From the NCBI GenBank assembly GCA_001643675.2, contig LSRY02000014.1:1474001-1538000 (forward strand): a DNA stretch of 64,000 nt, given 5' to 3'. This stretch comes from Monocercomonoides exilis (lineage: Eukaryota > Preaxostyla > Oxymonadida > Polymastigidae). The notes beneath the pieces were generated by a model, which saw nothing but the letters and a program-made list of their open reading frames with translations, was not told the DNA's origin and ran no database searches. Position 1 is the stretch's first letter. Every line of letters begins with the position of its first letter. Of this stretch, positions 13,200 through 24,280 are shown piece after piece. The translations under genes and the position numbers were made by a program.

Positions 13200-14800
13200 C
13201 ATATGGAGAGGACAAAAGATGCGCTTATTAATACAAAAACAATGGCAGGAGTTGAGAGGTTAATCAAAAGATATGAATGGTTGGAAGAAGTGGATTACGC
13301 ATGTGCGAATGAGCGTTGTGTGGTGGGTGTTTTGCAGCAGGAAGGAGATGTTGAAAAGCACAGAGCAGCAGCAGGGTTGGTGGTGATATAGTCACAGTTA
13401 TTATTGTTTTCAATGATATTTGATAATGTGAATGGGAGATTGAGGAGGAAAGAGGGATGCGTGCTGGTGGTTGAGGAGTGTGTGGTGAGCGGGGATGAGC
13501 TGAGACAGATCGATATGCAGGTATTCTAACAGAGGAGGGAGAGTGCGGAGGTGGGCAGCACAGCAGTGAGCGATATGTTTGGTCCGGGGAGCAGATGCGA
13601 GCAGAACCGGATGGAAACTGCAGGCGCAATTGGTATGTGTTTCTGCTCCGTGCTTTCGAACGTCAGCTGGACAAGCAGCGGGGTACAGGCGCGGCTGGAG
13701 TTTGTGGTGCGGGAGCTGGTGCAGTGCGGGCTGTACTTCCAGATAATTGTGCGGGGGGTAGATGGGGGCAAGTGGGTGAGGACATACAGTTTTGAGGGCA
13801 CAATGCAGAACACGGAGCGGCGGGGGTTCGGGAGAATCGGGTGGGGGGGGGGGGGGGGGTGATTGAGGAGAGCGGGGCAGAGGAGGAGGTGCTGGCGCAG
13901 GTGGTGTATTTGAGCGAGGAGCTGGGTGTGGAGTAGCGGAGTGGCGGGGAAGGGGGAGTGTGGAGGGCAGGGGAGGAGACAGTGGAGGATGACGCAGGGG
14001 AAGGAAGAAAGCTCAACGAGACAGCCGCAATTTCACTGGAAAGAAGGAAGGTGTTGGCAGGGGGCGGAGCCTGTTTGAGCTGAATGGGAAGACGATGATA
14101 CTGCATATTGAAGTGAGTACGGTGTGTGTGATAGTTGTGGCGATGTCTGTGGGGTTCCACGTGCGAAAGCGTCTGCAGAGGAAGCAGCAAGATCAGCGAC
14201 TTGTGCATCCCAAGGAGATGGCAGATGAAAAGCAGAAGAGCAAAGTGTGGAGTGGATGCTGAGAAAACATTGACGGAATTGAATGAAGAACTGGAGAAGA
14301 AAGTGATGAGGAAGGACGGAGGTTCATGATGGAAAAAAAATGGAATGGAGGATGTGGAAAGGAAAGAGAGGATGGGAAGAGTGGGGTTGAGGAAGAGGAA
14401 GATAATTCTGAACATCAAGTTGGAGAATTGTTTGGAGTTGCGAATAAGAATGCAGTACGGATGCTGGAGCTGCTGCTGCACTGTGAGTAATTTTCAGAGA
14501 AAGTTGTGTTAGGTGTGCACAGGTGCCATCACATCCTGCGGAACGGGGAGTCCTGGATGCTGCTGATGAACTTGAACCCGTGAGCAGTGATTGTGAATGG
14601 ACTGGATGTGGCGGTGAAGCAGGATAAGATCCAACGGCGAGGAGAGGTGCGGACGTCGGAGGAGTGGGAAATGCAGTCAAAGGCACATGAGATTTTCGCG
14701 AGAGAAGACTGTGGGAAAGAAAGGAGGAAAAGGGAGCTGAGGGAAATGGGAGAGGCAGTGCGGCTGGCGAAAAAGAAAAAGAAAAAGAATAAGAATTAGA
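13200..14800 (+). pseudogene. Broken gene with a hydrophobic segment and an FHA-like trace
   Basis: Another GC-rich island with frame-hopping coding content on the plus strand. An opening frame is 13203-13391. The stretch at about 13690-13830 reads RLEFVVRELVQCGLYFQIIV. A run of 17 G at 13843-13859 interrupts it. Around 14040-14240 a frame encodes GKTMILHIE, then a hydrophobic segment (VCVIVVAMSVGF) followed by basic residues, like a membrane anchor with a stop-transfer tail. Around 14515-14640 a frame reads CHHILRNGESWMLLMNLNP, a stop, then AVIVNGLDV, which faintly resembles an FHA fold (conserved His, then Asn-Gly). A charged tail ends near 14799. The gene is not functional as read. Identity is unknown. 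Confidence 0.4.
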
Positions 14801-15880
14801 TAAAGATAAAATAAAGATAAAGATAAAGAAATAGAAAAAGAAATAGCAAAAGAAGATGAGAAGAGGAGGAGGTGAAAGAAAAAAGAGGAGAAGACGAAGT
14901 ATTCAATGGAGAAAAAGAAGAAAAAGAATATGATAATGACGAAGATCATGAATGAAAAAAAAGGAAGAAAATCAGAACCATCAAATTGAATGGAAATAAC
15001 GTGCAATAATTTTTTATTCTTACAAAGAAACATCACAAAAAGGAGAGGAACAACTTTCAAATGGGTGATTCTTTTTGAAAAGTCGCAAATGTTTAATTTT
15101 CAAATAAATCAAAAATTTCATATCTTGATCAAATTTCGGTTCCCGCTCGTACAACTTCACAGGAATGTGTTAAATAGCATTATCAAATTATATCTTCCAC
15201 TTTGGTGAAGTTTCGTGAGTGCAAACAAAATTCTGATCAAGATATGAAATTTTTGATTTATTTGAAAATTTAACATTATCGACTTTTCAAAAAGAATTTT
15301 CCAAATGAAAATAAAGAAACAAATTAAGAATACAGAAAACAAAATAATTAATAATTTTTGAAATAATTTTTTTTTAACATGAAACATAAAAGAATTTCTT
15401 TTCATATTCATGGACAATATTTCATTGATTCAATTTTTCTTTTAAAAACTCGCAATATTTTTGTTTTTGTCAAAACATACTATTCTTAACAAAAAGGAAT
15501 AAAATTTTTTTTGCAAATTTCAAGAATCATTATGGAAAATCATGAAAAATGTCTATTGAAGATAAAATTTTTTTAAACATAAATGCACACTGAAGTTTTA
15601 TTCTTTTCAAATATGAATAATAATGAAAATGCAAAACTGAAAATAATACTTCAAAAACTTTAAACAAACAAATTGAGCAATCTTGTTGCACAATTGAAGT
15701 GAAAGTTATAACCTCTGTGAAAGTGTGAAAAAGAACTGAAATGAAATAATATTTTTTAAGGTTTGTAGTTTGACAATTGTGCAGAAATTTTTTTCGAAAA
15801 TTATTAATTGTTGGTTAGTGTTTTATCCTTTTCAAAACATATTTCAAAAAATTGTTTGTTCCTATCAAAATAAAAATAAA

Positions 15881-15924
<44 letters not shown>

Positions 15925-16378
15925 GATGGGCACTGACTTTCGTGGACTCACATTTTCCAAGGTTACGCAGATGTTAAATTCTAGTGTATAAATAATTATT
16001 TTGTTTGAAATAATTATTATTTCGTTTGCAAATTTTCCATTTTGAATGCAAAACTTATCATGATGTTTGCAAAATTATAAATTTAATTTGAAAAAATTCT
16101 CATTTTGAATAATATTTGGTGTAATTAATAAATATATAAACAAATAATAAAAGTTTTTTGAAATTAACTTGATAACTGAAAAGAGAGTATATAAAAATTA
16201 TTTTTATTTGTTTTGACATAATAACTTATTTTCAAAAGAAGACGTCAAAAAACCCTTAAATTATTTTCAAATGAAAATATGAACCCTTTATAAATATAAC
16301 AATATTTACAAAAACATTGTTTTTCTTTTTTAACTTCATCAAATAAATTCTTCATTCAACAGACAAGTTAGAACAAAA
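14801..16378. other. AT-rich upstream region of the first giant gene
   Basis: Contains purine-rich low-complexity DNA (14760-14960), the foldback repeat annotated separately, and a run of 37 A at 15886-15922. The last about 100 bases before the giant gene are A/T-rich without a recognisable promoter element. No other gene is supported. Confidence 0.5.
15068..15297. repeat. Foldback repeat with about 93-bp arms
   Basis: The left arm (15068-15160) and the reverse complement of the right arm (15205-15297) are largely identical, including a shared stretch from ATTCTTTTTGAAAAGTCG through a segment ending TTCATATCTTGATCA. Similarity continues weakly about 15-17 bases outward on both sides. The loop is about 44 bases. 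Arms, palindromic layout and lack of coding content fit a MITE or foldback element. I did not find a clear target-site duplication. Confidence 0.65.
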
Positions 16379-19300
16379 ATGATAATTGTTTTATTTCGAT
16401 TGTGCATTTTGTTTCGAGGATTCTTTTTCAGTGAATGTTGTCATAACTGTTTTGATAGAAATGCAAAGAATGATTTTGATTACCAACATTCACCACAATC
16501 ACATTCTTTTCGTTGTCAAAAAAAAGCGAACTATCTGGATTATCCACTAATTTTCGAATCATTTGATATTGATGGAAAGACTTGTGTGTGTCCATCAAAT
16601 TTCAATCAATTATTTTGCCTTTTCAATTCCTCAATGGACTTTATTCATTTGAACTTGCAATCATGTTCAAAAACACATTCTCTATGTTGTGATTCGCTTT
16701 CATTAATGAATATCTTGAGTTGCAGCTTTTTAACATCATCTTCATCCTTGAGTCCAATCATCACATCATCAGGAAAAGTTGAAATGTCAGAAATAAATAT
16801 CGTTCTTGTGGATCATTCACAAACAATTGGAAACTCGATTGTTCACAGCAACAACTTTGGATCGATTGTTATAGCTCACTCAACAGTTGAAAACGTTGTT
16901 TTGATGGAATTTGATGGGACAATGTTGTATTCTGGAAAGGTTTCGAACGTCAAGATGGATCACTGCAGATTTCAGAACATTTCATGCTCCAATCATCCAA
17001 GAGGCGATTATAATAACAAACCAACATCCGAACAAATTGATATTTCTTCTTCATTTTTCGAAAACTGTTTTCAGCCATATTACGGATCAATAGTGTCTCC
17101 ATCCAGCATTTCTTTCATGACTAAAAACTTATCATTCAATTCATGCCAAAACAGCGTCATTTTTCCCAACGTATCATATGACGCCAGAGTGACTTTCAAT
17201 GAAGGAAACATTTCATTTATTGATTGTTTCTTCAAATGCACATCACCCAATAGTTCTGGTGGTGCTTTGAGCCTTGTTGGTGAAGATATCATCTGCCTTG
17301 TTTTGAGATGCCATTTCAGTGAATGCTCTTGTGGAACGCCAGATATCAATTGTGATGGTGGATCAATGTACTCCACATTGTGCTGCAAAGTGGAAATTTT
17401 AAATACAAATTGCACAAATTCAAATGCGTCTTTCTGCTGTGGAGGAATCACTTCCAATTCAGATCAACAGTTTTTCATGAATAACTGCTATTTTTTCAAT
17501 TGCCACTCTGAATTCTATGCAGCCATTTTGATCGAGTATCCTGATGGTTCTTTGGTTGATTCGACAGTGGTCTCAAGATGCAAGGCATCAAGAAATGCGG
17601 GAATGTGTTTTTATGCAGCAAATGGAAAAGGATATATTACTGATAGTTGTTTTGAAAATTGCGAATCAGGAGGATATGGGGCTTTAACATTCAGAATCAT
17701 TTATGGAATCAATCACGGTGGAACAATAAAATTCTGCTTTTTCAATAGAAATGAGGCAGATGATTCTTCACTTGGAAGAGATATCACGCTCATGGAGAGC
17801 TGGATTGGTAAACTATCTGATTCAGACATTGTTGAATGTTATTCAACAAGCAGCTATCCTCGAGTGGTTGATGGCACAAACAACAAGGATTATTGGCTTC
17901 CAGATGCTGTTGTATCTCTCGAAAGCCTTGATAAGTTGTTTGTTTCCTGGCTGAGAGGAGCAGACGAATCTGGCTGTGGATATCGAGCCAGACCTTTCAA
18001 GACCATTGGATATGCTTGCGCTGAACGGTCAACTCAAAATGTGGTTGTTTTCAGTGGACATTACGAAGAAAGCAGCATTTCAATTTATTCATTCAAAATG
18101 GAATTCTTTGGCCACAGATGCGACAACTCTGTTGTTCGCTCCAAAGATGTGATTTCAGGAGAGTCTTTGATTTCAGTGGAAAATGGAGAACTTATCATTT
18201 CTTTGTTCACTCTCATTCACGATTCTTCAACCTCAGCCAGTGGCAGTCTTTTGTCTGTGGATGGAAATGGAATGGCAAAGTTAGAAGGATGTGAGATTCG
18301 AAGTGAGTCTGAAAGTCAGGCACACCCATTCAGTCGGTCTTTGATTGAAGCAAAAGGGGAATCGACATCAATAATCGACAATTGCTTATTCCAGCACATT
18401 TGTTTGGAGGATGATCCCTTGATTTCGATGGGATCTGTGAATAATGTTGCTTTTTCAAAATCAGTGTTCGATGGCGTTGTGCGAAAGTCAGGAAACGGTT
18501 CATTGCTTGAAGTGACAGTAGACGAGGGTGAGAAATTGATTCTTGTGGATTTCAGGATTCGGAACTGCTCTTGTTTCGAAGGAAATGGTGGTGCATTGAT
18601 GGTGACGATGAAAGGTGGAAGTGAGGTTTCAATAGGCAACAAAAGCTCAAATGAATTCGGAAGTGGCTTCGAACATTGCAATGCAGAGAAAGGAGCAAGT
18701 GAAAGAGGCATTGGAGGAGGAATCGTGATGGACTGCACAGCTGGAGGGAAGGCTTTTGAATTTGGAAGCATCATCTTCACAGGGAATCAAGCAGTGTTTG
18801 GAAAGAATGTGTTTGTGGTTGCAGAGGGGCTTGAAGAGTTGTGTTCTCGCTCGAAGTTTGGCTTTATTCTTGATGAAAATTCACTGGATGAGCTGATGGG
18901 ATTTGAGGAAAGCGAAATAGGTGCTGCAATTCCTCTTGTTCTGTTTTGGAAACCATTTCCTTTGGTCGTGACTGTGAGTGGATCAACTGGCTCTGATCAT
19001 TTGAAATGCGGATTTGCTGGATCTCCGTGCAGATCATTGCAATATGCTGAAAAGACAAATTTCAGCTCTTTCACAAGAAAAATCAAAATTGTCCCACCTT
19101 TCACATTTGATTGTTCATCTGTTTTAGGAACAAGGGATTGTGAGATTTCTGTTGAAAGGAAGGGGACAGTGATTGAAGTTGTTGGGGATTCATCGTCGCC
19201 TGAGAATGGGTTTATTGAAACAAGAATAAATGCAACATTCTCAAACATATCGTTCTCTCTTCCATCCTCGTTACCTCAGAGCAAGCCATTTCTGTGCTGC

Positions 19301-22300
19301 ACTTCACATTCGTTGAATATCCTCAATTGCTGTGTCGTTCCATCTGAAAGTGATGTTGTTATTGAATTCTGCTTCTGCTGTGTTGTCAATGGAACAATGA
19401 GCCTTGATCACTTCGAAGTTTCAGACATGTGTTTTGGAGGCTTTCCTTTCATTTATGTTTGTGGAGAGAATGCAAAAGGTTCACTTGATTCTGTTTTTCT
19501 GAGAAATGTCACAAGATATTCGAATGATGGACTGGTAGTTGCTGAGGAAAGAGGAACTATTTCTATCCAAAACTCAGAGTTTTCATTCTGTGCATTGGAT
19601 AATTGCAGTGCCATTTTCAGCAAAAATGGAAATTTTGTGAATATCACAAACACTGATTTCTATTCAATAACTCGCCAGAAGCAAAATGGTGCTTGTCTTT
19701 GCATTTCGAGTGAAGACAACTCAGCAGCTGAATCAGTCAATGTTTCTAATTGTGAGTTTGTGAATTGTGGTGTTGAGTCAGAATCAAAGGGAGGAGGAGG
19801 AATTTATGTCTGTTCAGGTGATCAAATCTCATTTGCAGTCGAGCAATGCAGTTTCACTTCATGTAATGCACCGTGGTCTCAACAAGGCATCACAAAGGAT
19901 GGAAGAGGTGGTGCACTGTTTCTTGATTTGTTTGGCAAGAATCCCTCATTCACAATCGTTGATCCCATATTTTCAGAGAATAAAGCACAGCATGGCAAAA
20001 ACATGTTTCTGAAGTGCAACGATCTGAATTCCACTGTCACAAATGATAAGTTTGCTTTTCAATATGGACAGATGGCGAGTGATGAAACACTTTTTGTTGG
20101 AAGTGACACGAAGTTCTTGAATACTGATCTTTTCCGATTCCTCGTCAAATATGAAAATGGAACTGTGTTTGTATCTGAAGATGGGGATGATGTTTTGAGA
20201 TGTGGAAGTTATGAAGATCCTTGTAAATCCTTTTGGAAAGGGATGAAGCAAATCAAGTCCGATTCTGATGAAAAGAAAATAACGCTGAAAGGAGAGTGTT
20301 CAATCAGTGACGAATTTGGTATTTCTGATTTGGCAGTTGAATCATCAACAAGCACAATTGATGAACCTGAGATGAGCACTTTGATGTTTGAGAATGTGTC
20401 TCCCGATAAAAATGTTCTGTTGAATGTTAATCACAAGGTGACAATTAATCACATTCGAATATCCACAAGCTCAGATTTTGTATGCCTGAATGATGCTCTC
20501 ATTTCCTGCCTGAATGGGAACATCACAATACTGAGTTGTCAGTTCCACTCACTTGTGCCGCACATAAATCCTCTTTCAGTTGCATATGTCCATATTTTTG
20601 AGGGATTTTTGATGATTCAAGATTTGAAAGTGGACTCTATAAACATTGGACGAAGCATGATCAAGATTTCAAACAAAGTGAATGTTGGGATAATTGATAT
20701 GACAGTTCAATCAGTGAATCTGACTGATGGAAGTCTGATCAATGTTGTTTCTATTCCCACAGATGAAAGAAATGAGGAGAAAAAACAGATTCAAATCAAC
20801 TCTTCCTCTTTTCTTTCAGTGAACGGAAAGAATAATGAGAGCCGTGTTCTGAGTTGCTTTGACTCCACAAACACAAACATTTTCATAGGAACATCGAACT
20901 TTTCTGGATGCCTGTCACCAGAAACACAAAAAGGAGGATGCATTCTCATTGAACTGAGCAAGGGTGGAAATTTCCATTTTAAAGAATCCGTCGTTGAAAT
21001 GAGTGGGTGCTCAACATCAAATGGAAGGGGAGGTGGGCTTTATCTGAGAACAAAACTCGCAGCGAAGCTCAGCATCCAGATTGAACCAATGAAGTTTGAA
21101 GCCAATACAGCCTTTGTTGGGAGAGACATATTCATTGAATGCAAAGATCTGAACACACAACTGAACGAGACAATGTTCAAAATGGATTTTGATCCAAGTG
21201 TTTTTGTTCATGTGAATGCTATGTATGGGATTGACAAAAACGAATACTCATCTGAACCTGTTAATCTTCTCGACTTCATTCTCATTTATCAGTCAGACAC
21301 AGTTATTGTGAGCTCAGAACAGGGCAAAGGAGGGAAAGATACAAAGCAATGTGGAACAGCTGCTCTTCCTTGTGCCACTATAGGCTACTCCCTCATCCAT
21401 TTGACTCACAAAGTGGATAGCAGGCTTCTTGTTGACTTGCAGAGTGTGATCGACTGCAAAATCGAACTCTGTGATGTGACCTTGATGTCACGAAAGAAAA
21501 CAGCAGCTTCAGTTGAAATAGAAGAAATCACGGAAATGGAAAAGAGCTGCATTGTTAATTGTTCTGGATCTGTTGTTATGAAGCTGATTTCTTTCTGCTT
21601 CCCCACAGAAATGACAACAGTCCACTCCTCATTCTTGTATTCAGAGCATGCAGCTCTCTTTATTGAATATTGTAAATTCTCAGGAAAGACAAGCATAGAT
21701 AAGTCCCACATTTCGTTTGCTCTCGTGGAGCTCGTTGATTCAGAATTGAGTATTTTTGATCTGTTGATTGAAAACATCTCTGTTGCTCACCCTTTTCTGA
21801 TTTGCATTCACTCGTTTTGTGGGAATTTGTCTCTCTGCAAGGTCAGAGTTAATTCTGTTCAAGTCGAGAAGAATGTGGTTTTTGTTAAAGGGATAGAAAA
21901 TGTTGACGCCGATTTGGCTGATGAATCTTTCGATTTTCTCCACTCAAAGTTCGAGAATATCAGCATTTCTGGTGAACAATCAACAGTGATCAATGTTGGC
22001 AAATGTGAACAAAAAATAAGTTGTGCAAATATATCTGTCGTTCACAAAAGTGTTGCAAACAAGAAAGGATGTGCTTTGACAATGAGTTCATGCCAAAACA
22101 TTTCTCTGGATTCATGTTTGTTTGATGGAATTGCGGATGTTAACGATAAATGGGATGAATGTGATGAGTCGAATGCTGTGCAGGATGATGTCTGCAGATG
22201 GAACGGATCAATGGTGGAACTTGAAAACACATCAGCAACAGTGAAAGACACCATCGTATCAAACGCCTCAAATGGAGGGTTGTCTGTGAGAGGCGGAAGC

Positions 22301-24280
22301 GTTTTCATTGAAATGGTGTTGTTCACGAATAACAATCCAAGATTCACAAAATACCCATCGCTCAGAAGAAATATTCTCTGCTCGGATTCAGGAGTGTTGA
22401 ATGTGATGAGTCTGAAAGGAGGAGATGGAGTTTTGCCAAACACTTCACTTTGGATGTTGAATGAAGGATGTGAATTGAGCGGGATTATTACCGAGAGATT
22501 GTCATCCTTCTTCATTCCAGAGTTGGAAATAGTCGAAATGGAAGAGATGGGAGCAGAACTTCTTCTGAGGTTCAAGGGAAAGCTGTTGCTTCCATGCAAC
22601 GTATCGTTCAAGATTGTGAAACAAGTTGGTGATGAAGATGTTGTGGAAAGATATGAATTCAATGAAGAAGGATGTGTATCAGAAAATGAAGTGGATGGAA
22701 AAGTCCCCATTGAGACAATAAATAATGCAGGAGAAGAGACAGAAGTGAGTGTGAGTCTTCTGTTTGGAAAGAAAGAATCTCCTTCATCGACTGATTCATT
22801 TGTTCTGAAGAACAGAAGTGAAACAAAAGAAAAGGGAGATGACAGAATTGTTGAAGGAGGGAAAGAGGGAAAATCATTTTGGCCGATTATCGTGATTGTG
22901 CTTGTTGTGATATTGTTGATAATTCTAATCTCACTCGTGATATTCATTGTTCGGTGGAAGAAGGTGAAGGAAAGAAATGAAGAATTGCAAGAGATTGTGA
23001 ATGACAACATCAGAAAAGATCCGAAGGCATTTGAGATGGTGACGATGGAGATGTCGCCTGAGGAGCAGTGGCGGAGAGCAGAGAGAGAAGCGGAGAAGAA
23101 GAACGATGAGAGGATGAAAAAGAGGGTGTATGAGACGAATATGGAACATTCTGAGTCATCAGAACACCTTCTTTCTGAGAGTGGTTCAACCGAATACATC
23201 TTGGGAAGAGATTCAGACAAGATCCCTCAATGGATGCTGGAGAAGGTTGAGGAAGAAGAGACAAGAAAGCAGACTCCATCGCCATCCATTTCATCTACTT
23301 CAACCACTTCAACAACTGATTCAGATTCAACATTTGTTCGTGGGGGGGATCTGTGTCCAACCACTTCATCCATGTCGAACTTGGTGGATGCAATGGCCTG
23401 TTCATCGCCACATGAGAAGCTGATTGTGGATTTGAGGGATTCACTGTTCATGCTGCTTCATGGGAGGAATGAGAAGAAAGAGATGGCGATTGGGAGTTTG
23501 AAGGAGAGGGAGATGACAGCTGCACAGATTCTGTTCTGGGTGGCGAATGGAGCACTCCATTCATTTGATGAAGAAAAAGAATTGCATTCGCTGGCCAATC
23601 TGAGTCCTCACATTGTGCTGTTCTCTGAGCACATGGTGATCTGCATTGCCCTCCACTCCGACTGCTCATCTTCAGATGATTCTGATTCATCATCCATCTG
23701 TTCGATGTCCATTGTTTCTTCATCCTCATCGAATGTTTCAGTGATGAGCGAGAGATTCACCGACTCACCACCACCTTCATCAGCGTTTGAGGATTGTGAA
23801 GACAACAGGAAGGAGTGTTTGAGGTGGAAGGCGCCTGAGCTGCTGGTGAACAAGAAGATGGGAGCAACAAAGGAGTCGGTGGCATTCTCGATTGGGATGA
23901 TGCTGTGGGAGTGTCTGACACTGGATATCCCGTTTGGAGAATACGAGGCAGAGGTGGCAGGAGATAAGATATCGAAAGGGGAGAGGCCGAATGTTGAGAA
24001 GATCCGAGGGAGTGAACTGTATGAGGTTGTTTGGTCATCGATGGGAAAGGACTGGAACGATCGTCCGACACTGAGCGAGATGAAGCGGGAGTTTTATGGG
24101 CATTTCCCGGCAGGGGCTGTGATTGTGACGATGTCGGATGCGATCTGTGAAAGGGATGGGGGGAGCACGAGAGAGGGGGAAGGCAGCTTTGTGAGTGGGG
24201 AAGAAGGCTTTTCGACAGTTTTTGAGAACACATCAGAGGGGACAAAGAAGACAGAAAAGCAGGAGATGAAAGAGCAGTGA
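16379..24280 (+). CDS. Giant surface protein: beta-helix ectodomain, single TM, cytoplasmic pseudokinase
   Basis: One uninterrupted 2,633-codon frame. Residues 1-20 are a signal peptide. The ectodomain (about 21-2160) is Asn/Ser/Gly/Cys-rich with the short repeated turns (GGGIYV, NCSF-like) of right-handed parallel beta-helices. Four module heads with the pattern V-S-x-x-G-x-D-x-x-x-C-G-x-x-x-x-P-x-x-[TS] begin near residues 519, 863, 1261 and 1640. A transmembrane helix lies at about 2166-2192 (PIIVIVLVVILLIILISLVI), followed by basic residues and an acidic/Ser-rich juxtamembrane linker. A kinase-like domain occupies about 2330-2580. It has the WKAPEL motif, an alpha-F helix and the RPTLSEM arginine, but no glycine loop, no VAIK lysine, LAN in place of HRD, and no DFG, so it should not be catalytic. 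Adhesion or signalling at the surface is inferred. Its 3' half lies in a large inverted repeat. Confidence 0.9.
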   Translation: MIIVLFRLCILFRGFFFSECCHNCFDRNAKNDFDYQHSPQSHSFRCQKKANYLDYPLIFESFDIDGKTCVCPSNFNQLFCLFNSSMDFIHLNLQSCSKTHSLCCDSLSLMNILSCSFLTSSSSLSPIITSSGKVEMSEINIVLVDHSQTIGNSIVHSNNFGSIVIAHSTVENVVLMEFDGTMLYSGKVSNVKMDHCRFQNISCSNHPRGDYNNKPTSEQIDISSSFFENCFQPYYGSIVSPSSISFMTKNLSFNSCQNSVIFPNVSYDARVTFNEGNISFIDCFFKCTSPNSSGGALSLVGEDIICLVLRCHFSECSCGTPDINCDGGSMYSTLCCKVEILNTNCTNSNASFCCGGITSNSDQQFFMNNCYFFNCHSEFYAAILIEYPDGSLVDSTVVSRCKASRNAGMCFYAANGKGYITDSCFENCESGGYGALTFRIIYGINHGGTIKFCFFNRNEADDSSLGRDITLMESWIGKLSDSDIVECYSTSSYPRVVDGTNNKDYWLPDAVVSLESLDKLFVSWLRGADESGCGYRARPFKTIGYACAERSTQNVVVFSGHYEESSISIYSFKMEFFGHRCDNSVVRSKDVISGESLISVENGELIISLFTLIHDSSTSASGSLLSVDGNGMAKLEGCEIRSESESQAHPFSRSLIEAKGESTSIIDNCLFQHICLEDDPLISMGSVNNVAFSKSVFDGVVRKSGNGSLLEVTVDEGEKLILVDFRIRNCSCFEGNGGALMVTMKGGSEVSIGNKSSNEFGSGFEHCNAEKGASERGIGGGIVMDCTAGGKAFEFGSIIFTGNQAVFGKNVFVVAEGLEELCSRSKFGFILDENSLDELMGFEESEIGAAIPLVLFWKPFPLVVTVSGSTGSDHLKCGFAGSPCRSLQYAEKTNFSSFTRKIKIVPPFTFDCSSVLGTRDCEISVERKGTVIEVVGDSSSPENGFIETRINATFSNISFSLPSSLPQSKPFLCCTSHSLNILNCCVVPSESDVVIEFCFCCVVNGTMSLDHFEVSDMCFGGFPFIYVCGENAKGSLDSVFLRNVTRYSNDGLVVAEERGTISIQNSEFSFCALDNCSAIFSKNGNFVNITNTDFYSITRQKQNGACLCISSEDNSAAESVNVSNCEFVNCGVESESKGGGGIYVCSGDQISFAVEQCSFTSCNAPWSQQGITKDGRGGALFLDLFGKNPSFTIVDPIFSENKAQHGKNMFLKCNDLNSTVTNDKFAFQYGQMASDETLFVGSDTKFLNTDLFRFLVKYENGTVFVSEDGDDVLRCGSYEDPCKSFWKGMKQIKSDSDEKKITLKGECSISDEFGISDLAVESSTSTIDEPEMSTLMFENVSPDKNVLLNVNHKVTINHIRISTSSDFVCLNDALISCLNGNITILSCQFHSLVPHINPLSVAYVHIFEGFLMIQDLKVDSINIGRSMIKISNKVNVGIIDMTVQSVNLTDGSLINVVSIPTDERNEEKKQIQINSSSFLSVNGKNNESRVLSCFDSTNTNIFIGTSNFSGCLSPETQKGGCILIELSKGGNFHFKESVVEMSGCSTSNGRGGGLYLRTKLAAKLSIQIEPMKFEANTAFVGRDIFIECKDLNTQLNETMFKMDFDPSVFVHVNAMYGIDKNEYSSEPVNLLDFILIYQSDTVIVSSEQGKGGKDTKQCGTAALPCATIGYSLIHLTHKVDSRLLVDLQSVIDCKIELCDVTLMSRKKTAASVEIEEITEMEKSCIVNCSGSVVMKLISFCFPTEMTTVHSSFLYSEHAALFIEYCKFSGKTSIDKSHISFALVELVDSELSIFDLLIENISVAHPFLICIHSFCGNLSLCKVRVNSVQVEKNVVFVKGIENVDADLADESFDFLHSKFENISISGEQSTVINVGKCEQKISCANISVVHKSVANKKGCALTMSSCQNISLDSCLFDGIADVNDKWDECDESNAVQDDVCRWNGSMVELENTSATVKDTIVSNASNGGLSVRGGSVFIEMVLFTNNNPRFTKYPSLRRNILCSDSGVLNVMSLKGGDGVLPNTSLWMLNEGCELSGIITERLSSFFIPELEIVEMEEMGAELLLRFKGKLLLPCNVSFKIVKQVGDEDVVERYEFNEEGCVSENEVDGKVPIETINNAGEETEVSVSLLFGKKESPSSTDSFVLKNRSETKEKGDDRIVEGGKEGKSFWPIIVIVLVVILLIILISLVIFIVRWKKVKERNEELQEIVNDNIRKDPKAFEMVTMEMSPEEQWRRAEREAEKKNDERMKKRVYETNMEHSESSEHLLSESGSTEYILGRDSDKIPQWMLEKVEEEETRKQTPSPSISSTSTTSTTDSDSTFVRGGDLCPTTSSMSNLVDAMACSSPHEKLIVDLRDSLFMLLHGRNEKKEMAIGSLKEREMTAAQILFWVANGALHSFDEEKELHSLANLSPHIVLFSEHMVICIALHSDCSSSDDSDSSSICSMSIVSSSSSNVSVMSERFTDSPPPSSAFEDCEDNRKECLRWKAPELLVNKKMGATKESVAFSIGMMLWECLTLDIPFGEYEAEVAGDKISKGERPNVEKIRGSELYEVVWSSMGKDWNDRPTLSEMKREFYGHFPAGAVIVTMSDAICERDGGSTREGEGSFVSGEEGFSTVFENTSEGTKKTEKQEMKEQ

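Noticed and set aside
13540-13700. OTU-like cysteine protease suggested by DGNC
   Set aside because: Only a four-residue coincidence; no catalytic His region or family spacing and the frame is broken.
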